A stretch of DNA of 46,484 nt, taken from the NCBI GenBank assembly GCA_022511225.1, contig JAFLRZ010000015.1:1-46484 (forward strand). The letters run 5' to 3'. A program made the translations under genes and the position numbers. Origin of the DNA: Eubacterium sp. (GTDB lineage Bacteria > Bacillota > Clostridia > Oscillospirales > Acutalibacteraceae). The notes under the pieces are model-generated. The model had not been told where the DNA came from, did not search any database, and saw nothing but the letters and a program-made list of their open reading frames with translations. Shown here one piece after another: positions 24,097 through 35,200 of this stretch (position 1 is the first letter of the stretch; each line of letters starts with the position of its first letter).

Positions 24097-27000
24097 TTGG
24101 AAAACTATGTGCAGGAAGCAGGTCGCGCCGGTCGCGATCAAGATTTATCCGCAGAATGTTTTGTACTTTTTAACAATAACGATTTAGATAAGCATTTCAT
24201 GTATCTTAATCAGAATAAACTTAGTATATGCAATATACAACAAGTATGGAAAGCGATTAAAGATTTAACAAAAACACGGCAAATCATTACTTGTTCACCG
24301 TTGGAAATTGCCAGGCAAGCAGGATGGGATGACTCTGTTGCTGAAATAGAAACACGAATTAAAACTGCAATTGCCGCTTTGGAAAATGCAGGTTATATTA
24401 AACGTGGACGAAATATGCCGCGAGTTTATGCTACCGGCATTCTTGCTAAGAATATGCAAGAGGCCGCATTTGCTATCGATCGGACTGAAATGCTAAATGA
24501 TGCACAAAAGCTTACGTCTAAACGTATTATTCAACATTTAATTTCAAGCAGGAGTATTGCCGAAGCAGGTAATGAAGATGCTGAATCGAGAGTTGACTAT
24601 ATTGCCGATTTGTTAGGCATTGATAAAAAAGACGTTATCGAAGCAATTAATATAATGCGCAGTATAGGTTTGCTTGCCGATTCAATGGATATGTCTGCTT
24701 ATATCCAAAAATCAGAATCGCAAAATAAATCTTTACAAGTTTTGGAAAAGTTTGCAAAGCTCGAAATTTTTTTAATGCAACAATTGTCGGATGAAGGGAA
24801 TAGCTATAATATTAAGCAATTAAATGATTTAGCTTTAAATAATGGAATTTCTTTTGCATCTGTAAAAAACATTCGCACTATTTTATATTTTTGGAACATA
24901 AAAAGCTATATTAAAAAGAGTAATTTTAATACGCAAAATCGAACTGATATTTATCCGAATATAGCCAAAGATCGCTTAATGAACAAGCTTAACAAGCGGA
25001 TAGACATTTGTCGATTTATAATTGGAGAGCTTTACCGTATTGTATCTGCTAATCAAAACCAATATTCTGACAATATACCCGTCACTTTTTCGCTTGTCGG
25101 GCTATATAAAGATTATATTGCAGCGCCGCATTTAGATTTGTACAACGAACCGGCATCTCTAAACGATATAGAGGATGCGTTGCTATACCTTTCCAAAATC
25201 GGTTCAGTTAGCTTGCAGGGCGGCTTCCTTGTAATTTATAACGGAATGGAAATTAAACGAATTGTCACAGATAATAAAATTCGCTATAAAAATGAGGACT
25301 ACCGGATGCTAAGCGAATTTTATAAACAGAAAATACAACAAATTCACATAGTCGGCGAGTATGCTAATCTTATGGTGCGCGATTATAACGCAGCATTGAG
25401 TTTTGTCAATGACTATTTTGTCATGGATTTTAGGCGGTTTATAGCAAAGTATTTCAAAGGCGAGCGCGCAGCACAAATCGAACGCAACATAACGCCCGAA
25501 AAGTATCATGAATTATTTGGCGAATTATCGGATAAACAATCGGAAATTATTAATGACAACGAGTCTAAATATATAGTAGTTGCTGCAGGACCAGGGAGCG
25601 GAAAAACGCGACTTTTAGTGCACAAATTAGCGTCCTTGATGCAGTTAGAGGATGTAAAGCACGAGCAGATGTTGATGGTCACTTTTTCGTGGGCGGCGGC
25701 GACAGAATTTAAAAAAAGATTGATAAAATTGATGGGGAATGCTGCTCATTTTATTGAGATCAAAACTTTCCATTCTTACTGCTTTGATCTTCTGGGCAAA
25801 ATTGGTAATCTTGAAGACTTGGAAGACGTCGTAAAAAATGCGACAGAGATGATTAATAATGGTGATGTAGAATTTGGTCGAATAGCAAAAACTGTTCTTG
25901 TAATTGATGAAGCGCAGGATATGGATGAGAACGAGTTTAACCTTGTTCGCGCATTGATGAACCGTAATGATGATATGCGCGTGATTGCTGTGGGTGATGA
26001 TGATCAAAATATCTATGAATTTAGAGGTTCGGATTCAAAGTATCTTAAAACATTTATTTCAGAGTACGGTGCGCGCAAGTATGAAATGACGGAAAACTAC
26101 AGAAGCAAATCTAATATAGTGGATTTTGCCAACTATTTTGTAGCTACATTATCTAACCGTATGAAAGAATCGTTAGGACAAGCCATATCGACGGAATTTG
26201 GAACTGTTAAGCTAACGCATTATATTGGAAACAACCTTGAGGATCCGGTTGTCAAGCATATTTTAGAGAACGATCCGAATAGAAGCGTGTGTGTGCTTAC
26301 AAATACCAATGACGAAGCTCTGAGAGTCGTTGGATTATTGACTAAAAACAACCGCCGCGCAAAACTGATTCAATCTATTGACGGATTCATATTGGATAAT
26401 TTATTAGAAATACGCTATTTCTTGAAAGAAATAGATAAGCGGCTATTATCGCCTGTAATATCCGATGAAATATGGAATGTCGCTAAATCCCAGTTAAAAG
26501 CATTTTATAGCAAGAGCGAATGTCTTGATAATTGTTTAAGACTTATAGCGGAATTTGAGGCGGTCAATAGGACAAAATATCGTAGTGACCTTGAGGAGTT
26601 TATCAGAGAGTCGAAGTACGAGGATTTTTATGCTTCCGAAAACGGTACGATATTTGTATCTACAATTCATAAAGCAAAGGGCAGGGAGTTTGATTGCGTA
26701 TATCTATTGCTGAATAATGTATCTTTGAATAACGATGAACAGCGGAGAAAGGTATATGTTGGAATTACTCGTGCTAAAAACGAATTGCATGTTCATTATA
26801 ATACAAATTTGTTCCCCAATGCTCCGATTGAGATAATAGAAGATAATGAAGCGTATAGCGAGCCGGAAGAATTAACATTGCAGTTAACACATAGAGATGT
26901 TTTTCTGGATTTCTTTAAGAATAAAAATTCTTTGATAAAAAGCTTGCGCAGTGGTGACGCTTTACAATATAACGATGGTTGTCTATCTGCTCCGATAAAC

Positions 27001-27198
27001 GGCAAATTATGTGATGTTGTCAAACTGTCAAAAGCGTGTTTAGAAAAAATTCATGCACTTATCGATAGAGGATATGCGCCTATTAGTGCAAAGATATGTT
27101 TTGAAGTCTTTTGGAAGGGAAAGGACGAAGAACAAGAAACGGCAATTATTTTGCCGATAATATCCTTTATGAGGAAAGAGCAACCATCATCGAATTAG
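24097..27198 (+). CDS. RecQ C-terminal part fused to UvrD-like helicase (frameshifted)
   Basis: This continues the preceding gene in another frame; the listed TTG start is a formality. It opens with RecQ motif VI (QEAGRAGRD), then helix-rich and winged-helix-like segments (about 60-450). From about residue 490 comes a second complete superfamily 1 helicase: AAGPGSGKTRLL, MVTFSWAAATEF, VLVIDEAQDMDENEF, AVGDDDQNIYEFRGS, TENYRSKSNIVDFA, VSTIHKAKGREFDCVYLLL and VYVGITRAKNEL. With the first part the intact protein would be about 1600 residues: exonuclease, RecQ, UvrD. As written, neither fragment has a full RecQ motor, though the UvrD part is intact. A defence or DNA-repair role is inferred from the neighbourhood. 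Confidence 0.85.
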   Translation: MENYVQEAGRAGRDQDLSAECFVLFNNNDLDKHFMYLNQNKLSICNIQQVWKAIKDLTKTRQIITCSPLEIARQAGWDDSVAEIETRIKTAIAALENAGYIKRGRNMPRVYATGILAKNMQEAAFAIDRTEMLNDAQKLTSKRIIQHLISSRSIAEAGNEDAESRVDYIADLLGIDKKDVIEAINIMRSIGLLADSMDMSAYIQKSESQNKSLQVLEKFAKLEIFLMQQLSDEGNSYNIKQLNDLALNNGISFASVKNIRTILYFWNIKSYIKKSNFNTQNRTDIYPNIAKDRLMNKLNKRIDICRFIIGELYRIVSANQNQYSDNIPVTFSLVGLYKDYIAAPHLDLYNEPASLNDIEDALLYLSKIGSVSLQGGFLVIYNGMEIKRIVTDNKIRYKNEDYRMLSEFYKQKIQQIHIVGEYANLMVRDYNAALSFVNDYFVMDFRRFIAKYFKGERAAQIERNITPEKYHELFGELSDKQSEIINDNESKYIVVAAGPGSGKTRLLVHKLASLMQLEDVKHEQMLMVTFSWAAATEFKKRLIKLMGNAAHFIEIKTFHSYCFDLLGKIGNLEDLEDVVKNATEMINNGDVEFGRIAKTVLVIDEAQDMDENEFNLVRALMNRNDDMRVIAVGDDDQNIYEFRGSDSKYLKTFISEYGARKYEMTENYRSKSNIVDFANYFVATLSNRMKESLGQAISTEFGTVKLTHYIGNNLEDPVVKHILENDPNRSVCVLTNTNDEALRVVGLLTKNNRRAKLIQSIDGFILDNLLEIRYFLKEIDKRLLSPVISDEIWNVAKSQLKAFYSKSECLDNCLRLIAEFEAVNRTKYRSDLEEFIRESKYEDFYASENGTIFVSTIHKAKGREFDCVYLLLNNVSLNNDEQRRKVYVGITRAKNELHVHYNTNLFPNAPIEIIEDNEAYSEPEELTLQLTHRDVFLDFFKNKNSLIKSLRSGDALQYNDGCLSAPINGKLCDVVKLSKACLEKIHALIDRGYAPISAKICFEVFWKGKDEEQETAIILPIISFMRKEQPSSN

Positions 27199-27290
27199 AA
27201 AAATTGAATACATAAAATGTTTATCGACTTACAAACGTGAATGCAGTAAATAATAAATTCATAGTACATATAAAGTAAGGAGGCAAAGCC

Positions 27291-27368
27291 ATGAATCAAA
27301 TGCCTTACTTATACAATAGAGATACTAGCCATAGTATGCTTATGCATATCACTTTTTTGCGTGTCTAA
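27291..27368 (+). CDS. small ORF with strong ribosome site (25 residues)
   Basis: AAGGAGG (27277-27283) stands seven bases before an ATG that opens a 25-codon frame beginning MNQMPYLYNRDTSHSM and ending at TAA. I recognise no family. It lies alone between the helicase gene and the surface-protein operon and could be a small protein, a leader peptide for the operon, or a remnant. The good ribosome site is the only evidence. Confidence 0.4.
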   Translation: MNQMPYLYNRDTSHSMLMHITFLRV

Positions 27369-27530
27369 ATAAAAGTCAATATGTAAGGCCGTGTTTGAAG
27401 AGAAAAATATATAGATTTGAGTTTATCCTAGAAAATTAGAGTGAATTTTTTAAAATTAAGTGGAAAAAAACAAATAAATTTACTATTTATTAATAAGAGA
27501 GTATTAATAGGAGGGCTAGGTCAATTTTAT

Positions 27531-29246
27531 ATGGAAACCACGCACAAAAGAAGAAGCAAACTCGTTTCCTTTTTGACGGTTTTAGCGGCACTTATTGCTT
27601 GCGTTGTTACCGTTAATTTGGGCGTAAGCTCGCAACCGGCCCGAGCAGAAACCTATTATTCTGCGAATAACTACTGTTCTAACAAGAGTGATGTTGCTCA
27701 GGTGAATACGTATGCCGAAGGATCACAAGATAAAGATTTGCATAATCGCACATTAGAACAAAATATTATAATACAGACGGCAGCGGATTTATATAAAATA
27801 GTTTTGCCGCAAAATATTGATAAAGATTTTTTTATAATAAATGATATAGATCTTAGTGCTGATACAACATGGCATGAGTTGGTTGATGATTATGAAAAAG
27901 GATGGATGCCGATTTTTGCCGGGGACAATACAGGCACCCTTTACGGGAATGGACATAGAATACATAATTTAAAAATCAATAGACCTAATATGGATGAGGT
28001 TGGGTTATTTGCAACTTGTTCATTGGACATAGTGGATTTAAATGTAGAAGCCATGTCTGCAAATAATCAAGATGCGATTATTGGGGGCAATATAGTCGGG
28101 ATAATTTCCGGTAGAATGATTGGCAACTTAACGAATGTAACAGCAAAAGGGAATATCCGTTCTACTGATTTAGCAGGGGGATTAGTGGGAAAGTGTAGTG
28201 GCAAAATTTCTATGAGCAATTTTGAAGGTAATATATGTGCTAAAAGAGTCGGTGGTTTGGTTGGCAATTCAGTTTCTGCAACAATTACCAATGCTTATGC
28301 ATATGCGAATTTGATTGGGAAAATAGTAGGTGGACTGATCGGTATTGCGGACTATGAACAAAGTTCAGGAGGTATACGAAACGGAATAGCGTTTGGAACA
28401 GTATCAAACAGTGGAGATAGTGGTTTGACACGAATAGGAAGTTTCATTGGGATTAGATCCGACAAAGTTAATGTTGTCAATGGATATGCTTTAAATGATT
28501 ATCCTAGCGTTGCACAAGGGTCAGGCGATGGAATTAAAAGTTTATCCAAGTATGCTTTTGTGGTGGAGTCGAATTTCGATTTTGATTTTGATAAAATATG
28601 GTATATGGATGATCCTGCGTTATTTCCCCAAATTAGACATATTGTGGTAACTGTAAATACGAACGCAAAGTATATATCAGATAGGCAAGTAATGAATAAA
28701 TCGTATTATTATAAAGGCGAACATGTTATATTAAATTTTTCATTTGATAATGTAAAATTGGAAAGTTTGCTCATAGACGGCGAAGAAAGCATAGAACGCG
28801 TTACAGATAACTCAATACAAATTGATGCTGAGTGTAATATAAAAATCCAAGTACATTTTTCTTTTTTGGTCGAATTAGTTACCAATGTTAGAGGAAAAGG
28901 TGTGATTCTAACCGATAAAAAATATTTTCAATCGAATGATGAAATAGCGGTTAATGTATTGGCCGACGATGGGTTTGAGATTGTATCTTTGAACGCACGG
29001 TTTAATGATAAAGACGTTGAGCTGGTCAGCTTAAATGATGGGACGTATAGTTACAAAGTAGGAAGCGAAATAGCGGAGGGAGATCAGATAATAATTGCGG
29101 CAAAATTTGAAGAGATTCAAAAATCATTTAGTTGGCAAATTTTGGTTATCGTTTTATCTATAGTAGTCGTTCTAGTTGTTTTAGGTATTATTACAACAAT
29201 GGCTTTAAAGAAAAAACTTATAAAGGAGAAAGAAAATAATGATTAA
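27531..29246 (+). CDS. GLUG-repeat surface protein with C-terminal membrane anchor
   Basis: This protein of 571 residues has a signal peptide (METTHKRRSKLVSF..., cleavage after ARA), a domain with IWY/WMPIFAGDNTGTLYGNGHRIHNL and GLUG-type repeats (LAGGLVGKCSG, VGGLVGNSVSA, VGGLIGIADY; about 130-330), two InlB B-repeat-like segments (LVTNVRGKGVILTDKKYF), a transmembrane helix and a short lysine-rich tail. The topology is outside with a single membrane anchor. The frame is open from GTG 27441, but a signal peptide begins only at the ATG at 27531; the nearest GGAGGG (27511-27516) is rather far, so the start is not certain. It is the first gene of a long operon; the next gene overlaps it by 8 bases. 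Confidence 0.75.
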   Translation: METTHKRRSKLVSFLTVLAALIACVVTVNLGVSSQPARAETYYSANNYCSNKSDVAQVNTYAEGSQDKDLHNRTLEQNIIIQTAADLYKIVLPQNIDKDFFIINDIDLSADTTWHELVDDYEKGWMPIFAGDNTGTLYGNGHRIHNLKINRPNMDEVGLFATCSLDIVDLNVEAMSANNQDAIIGGNIVGIISGRMIGNLTNVTAKGNIRSTDLAGGLVGKCSGKISMSNFEGNICAKRVGGLVGNSVSATITNAYAYANLIGKIVGGLIGIADYEQSSGGIRNGIAFGTVSNSGDSGLTRIGSFIGIRSDKVNVVNGYALNDYPSVAQGSGDGIKSLSKYAFVVESNFDFDFDKIWYMDDPALFPQIRHIVVTVNTNAKYISDRQVMNKSYYYKGEHVILNFSFDNVKLESLLIDGEESIERVTDNSIQIDAECNIKIQVHFSFLVELVTNVRGKGVILTDKKYFQSNDEIAVNVLADDGFEIVSLNARFNDKDVELVSLNDGTYSYKVGSEIAEGDQIIIAAKFEEIQKSFSWQILVIVLSIVVVLVVLGIITTMALKKKLIKEKENND

Positions 29247-32200
29247 CAAATTCAAATTATTAGGGACAAAAAAGAACAATGTGATTTCTATAGCACTTGT
29301 CCTAGTTCTTCTATGCAGTTTGTGTGGGGGCTTGATGGTGTCGTTTTTTCATCGCAATATAGAAAAAAGCGATTCTTTTGTCCCCATGCAGTCAAAGACA
29401 TCTGAGAATGTTGAACTACTTCGTGATTTACCGCAAGATTTTACTTTTGACATCATGGCGGATGATAGCATAAATCATGAAAATTTATCTGATTATGTTG
29501 TTGTCAATGATAGTAAAAATATGCCGGTTCCAGTTCGCGTAGAAAGTCATGAGAATTTTTATACCATTTTGCCGCCTGAGTCTATGTATGAGCAAGGCGA
29601 ATACTATACTGTAGAGTTGCAAAATGCTAAGTTCCAAGAAAAAAATCTTGCTATGCAAAGCAGGGTTACTTTTGCAATCGGAAAGAATGATATTCTTGAA
29701 GTAGATACTAAAACAGAATTGGGTACTATTGCTGATGAGAAAATTGTTTATGTATCTGATGATACAATTGAATTGGTTAAGGAAAAGGACAGGGAATATA
29801 ATATTGACGATATACTGCTTCTCCCTGATATGGAAGATGGATTGGGAGAAGTTGCATATAAAATTGTTAAAATAAATGCCGATAATGGCAATATAATTTC
29901 TTTGGGTGTGGTTCGACCGTCGTTAGACGAAGTTTACGACAAGGTCGAAATTTACGGAGAACAACTGCCGAATCCGGAAGATGTAAGTTTTTATTCTGAA
30001 GAGGCGATTGAAGAAGCGTTAGCTAAAAATGAATCCGTAAAAGCAATCGGATATGCTGTCGATGTCATTAACGGAAATCTACCTTCGCCGCTTGCGAAAG
30101 GTTTTGATTTTGATGCCAATGTTGACATTACAATCAACTTACCCAAAAAAATAAAGATAAAATTTAAAGACATGAAATTTAGTCCCGTGCAATTTACAGT
30201 TGATGTAAGTATTAAATGGGAGTTGACAAAATATGATATCGAAATATATCTCGAAGGTGAAATAAAAAGTCGTGTAGAAAACTTTTCTAATATCGATAGT
30301 AACACTAACATATATTCTTCCGGAACCAGAACTATTACCGAGTATTCGTTTGGTGTTAGAATTGAATTTTCGAAAGAGACGGATTTTTCAGAAGAACAAA
30401 AAAGACAAATGCTCGAGTTTCTTAATGAGAACAATAAAATACAAAATCCACTTAATCCGGACAAAGAATACGATCCGGCATGGGCAATACAATCCTTAGA
30501 TTACTATAATAGTGAAAAATATAAAACAGAAAGCAAAAGATATAAAGACTTAATAGACGGGAAAGAAAAAACAGCCATTAATGAGGAGGCGATTATTAAT
30601 AATTTTATACGCGGAAAGAGTAGCGGAAGTAGCAATATTGGAAGCTATATGAGGGGTACTGAGGAGGCTAGAAAGCAAGTAAAGACATATTTAAATGAAT
30701 TAGTAAATTGTTATCAAGCCGGAAAAACGGACAACACACCGGAAAATAAAAGTAAGCTGGGAAGCGCGAGGATGGATTCCCAGTTACTTCCTCTTGTAAG
30801 TATCGCCATTCCTCTGCCTTATGGATGTTCAATACATATAAGGTTTGGTGTTGAAATAGCAGTGGATTTTAAGGCGGTTTTTGAAGGAAAATTAAAAGTT
30901 AAACAAACAAAAGAACAAGTCAATGTAACGACAGAGGCAGGTTCTGAAAACTATGAAAACAATACGACTACTTTTTCGGCAGTAGTAACGTTGAGCGGTT
31001 CTTTTGAGGTTCGAGTTGGCGCTGCTATTGAAACCAAATTTACGTTAGCAAAAGTTTTCTATGTTTCTTTAAAAATTGAAGGCGGAGGATATTTAGAAAC
31101 AAAAGGACTCGGCGCATTTGTTTTTGGAGATATCGAGTGTGCCGACATGTTTGCCTCGGAAAAAACTGATGGTAAGCAAATAGGCGGCGTTAAAGAGCTG
31201 TTTGGCAAAGGTGCATGCGCGGGACATATTTCATTAGATATGGGTTTTTACTTCAAAGTAGAAATAAGAGCCGGATTAGTGATTGATCTTAAAATAATCA
31301 AAATAGATATTTCCGCCTCTGTTTCTTATGATATTAAAAAGTCGCTTTTCAGCGATAAGAAAAAAGAAACAGAAACCGGTGTAGAAAATCCGGAGTTATA
31401 TTCGGAGTTAATTTTCGAAGATCAGCTTAAAGGTAAATTCAAAAACGAAATAGCGGCAGGCGAAGTTTTTAAAGACGATATGGAATTTAATGAGGAATTC
31501 ATTGAGTTTTACGGTGATAATAGCGATGCCGCCATTACAATGAATTACAATGAATACTTCGCAAAGGTTCCTCAAGTTCTGCGTAGAACTATCAATTTAG
31601 TAACGCGAGAAGTTACATATGAACCAATTCCTTTTGAAAGATTGCACTATGATTTGGATGAAGGAACGCGCATTGATTCTGCCGGAACGATTATGCAATA
31701 CGACAGATCCAATCCCGTGATTGATGATTTGGTTTGGATTACAGCCGAAGATAAATACGGGAATTTATATTCCATGGATGAATTTGCAAATTTGTGTATT
31801 ACAAAGGAGGCTGTTCCTGTAGAAAAAATAGAAATAAACGTACAGTCTAAAGATATTTATCCCGATTCGGAAACCTACATTTACGCAGATATTATACCGG
31901 ATTATGCGTCTTATAAAACTTTACGTTATGAAGTAGTAGAAGTTAACCATCTAGGAATGAGCATCAAGGACGAGACTCTTGCGTATTTCGCATATTTTGA
32001 CGAGACTTTTGATGGTACCCGAGGTAAACTAATTACTACCGACAAGTTATCGATAGGCGATACGGTAATTGTACGGTGCACGGCGATACATGATAACGTC
32101 GATAGCCCCACACTCTCATTAACGGTAGTGCGGCGTCCTGTCGAGCGTATTTCGTTGATTACACAGAATAGACAAACGACCGTAGTGGTGGGGCAAGAAC

Positions 32201-35200
32201 TACCGATAGAAGTACTGGTCTACCCGTTGAATGCAACTTATGTACTCGAGGGTGGAAATCCGACAATTACAACCGACGACCCTGATTTAGCTACGGTGGT
32301 AGAGGTAGAAGGGCAACTCGTTCTTAAAGTTTCCGATAACCCGGACGCTTTCGGAAAAGCAATCGGAATTAACATTCATGTCAACGATGATGGAAACATA
32401 GTTGAGTTAAACTATGCGATGATGATAATACAAGTCCCTATCGATAGATTGTTAGTTACCGATGAAAATTTGATTGAGTTGAGTAATCGTACAATTTTAA
32501 ATCAGGGTCAAGAATTTAATCTAGTAGCCGTTGCGGAACCTTTTGATGCAACCGTTTTAAATCGCATTCAAATTTTAAAAAGCGTCGGAAACGAATACGT
32601 TACAATCAATCAAAACGGAATGCTGCAAGTCGCGAACAATGCCCCTATCGGATATGAGTTTACCGTATCGGCCAAATACGACAACGTCAACTCTAAAAAT
32701 TATCATTTCGTAGTTGAAAAAATTGCAACGACAAGTGTTAGGTTGTTCGAAAAAGAAAATAACTACGATGTTGCGCCCAACCAACAAGTTTTGTTGAGAA
32801 CCGCTATTGAGCCGATTAACGCAACATATTTTACTCCTAAATTTATTATTGAATCCGGTTCGGAATGGGCATCAGTTACATACACGGGCTTATTAACCAT
32901 ACAAGAAAACGCGCCTATAGGAGCTAGGATTCGTGTATACGCTATTGTCGACGACGTTATCAGCAATACTGTTGAATTTAAGATTCCTCCGGTCAAAATT
33001 GACGTAATATCGCCTAAAACCGAATTAAAAGTAGGGGAAGCGGTTGTGTTAGGCTACGATGTGGCGCCTACCAATAATATTTTGTCTCCTATAACATATT
33101 GGATAGAAGAAGGGGAAGAGTACGCGACCCTTACGCCGGGCGGTATATTAACAATAAATAATGACGTTAACGTCCCTCATGCTTTAGTAGGCGTGGTTGC
33201 GGAAATCGAAGGTGTTTGTAGCCCTGTATTCTATATAAATATTAAAGTACCGGTATCTTCTGTAGAATTATATACAACAATGTCTTCCGGCAATGTCGAA
33301 CTGGGCGGCTCAATACTTTTATATACAACGATATATCCCGAATTTGCGTCATGTCAAGATGTTGAATTTAATGTTGATAACGAGGATTTAGCGACGATAA
33401 AAGACGGGTGGCTTACCGTAACGGACGATAAAAATGCTATTGATAACATTGTTAACGTTACGGCATCCGTAGATGGCGTTATAAGCAATATATTGCAAAT
33501 ACGCATTTCCAAAGTGGCGGTATTAGCTGTTGAGTTTTCGGAAAATGATCTTGAGTGCAACGTCAATATCGGCGGTAGCAGAAAGCTGTATGCAACGACT
33601 ATCCCCGGCAATGCAACATATAATCACGTATCTTACAGAATAGTTTCCGGCATGGAACACGGAACTATTGAAGGGGATGTTCTTACCGTAAACAGCGAGG
33701 CGCCGTTAGGGAGTCGTATAGAAATTATAGCAAGCGCTGATGGAGTAGATTCGGACGAGTCTTTGGTTGTAATTGTTAAAAAAATCGACGTTGAAAGGGT
33801 CGATATTGCGGTGGAAGATAATATCACCGCCATTGCACCCATGGGGATTGCGAAATTCAGTGCTTCGATATATCCGGCTAATGCAACCGAGTCGATTATT
33901 ACGTACTCGCTAATTGGAGAAGGAAGAAACATTGCGATTATAGATACTGTTAGCGGAGAATTGACCGTAGGTCCCGAGCAGCTCGTTACAAGGGGCGATA
34001 TGGTAATACAAGTTGTAGCAATAGCTGACGGCGTAAGCAGTGAGCCTATTTGCCTACGCGTCATTGTGCCGGTTACCTATATTACGATGGTCAGTACAGA
34101 TATTACGGCAGAGCGTGGTAACGACGTTCGATTGTTGGCCGAAACGAACTACAATGCTACTAATAAAGACGTAGAATATCATTTTTGGGACGGTGCAAAT
34201 ATTACCGACAGTAATCCGTATGGAACAATAGACGGGGATATCCTGCACATAAAAGAAAATATACTAATTCCCAATGCTGAATTCATGGTAGTCGCCATTC
34301 CTTGCGGCGCGGAGAGTACGGAAATAGTATCGAACCCTTGTTTTGTTAGGGTTAATATTCCGGTAGAATCGGTTTCGTTAATGTCCAACAAAACATCGAT
34401 TATTCTAGGAGAAAGCGCGATACTTAATACAACGATATTCCCTGTTTTTGCGTCGAATCGAACCATAAAATACAAATTTGTTGATAATTCGGGCAATGTA
34501 ATAGTTGAACCTTGGGGAATTACACTGGTTGAGAATACGGTTAATGTACTTGACGATACGGCTGTATTAACAAGCACGCCTCGCTTTATGATTTGTGCAT
34601 TTGTAGGCGGGATAGCTTCTAATATATGGCGTTTTGACGTTGTTGAGCGACCTGTAACAGTATTATCGTTTGACGTAGACTCTTTGCAAGAACTTTATTG
34701 TTCGGATACCAATACTTATGAAGTGCATCCTGTTTTTGATTATGGGTTTATAATTAAAGCGGCGGTTAACAGTGACGCCTCGTTTAAAGGAATTGCGTTC
34801 AGTGTGCCGACAGGCAGCGCTAATATAGTCAGTATCAACAATGCGGATAATCAGCGTTTTGACGGATTGTATTATTGCGTGCATTTGAAAATAAATAAGG
34901 ACGCTATCGTGGGCGAAGTGATTACGATACTTGCTCAATCACAGCGCAATCCACAAATAAGGGCTGAACTGAAGTTCACAATAACCGGCAATTATGCCGA
35001 TGAGATTGTCGGCGCAAATATAAGCGCTAACAATACGACGATTCTCGATGGCGCGGAGTTTGGCGGTAATATGAACGGCTTTACAAGTAATTATGTGAAT
35101 CCGGGAGACACGGTACGCATCGAGAAACTGTACTTTGATGACGAACTGACAAACAAATATCACAAACAGGTAACGTATGAAGATAGATTTAGCGTTATCT

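Noticed and set aside
28067-28400. CRISPR or tandem DNA repeat in the GLUG regions
   Set aside because: The repetition is at the protein level only and diverged in DNA. There are no constant repeats with spacers.
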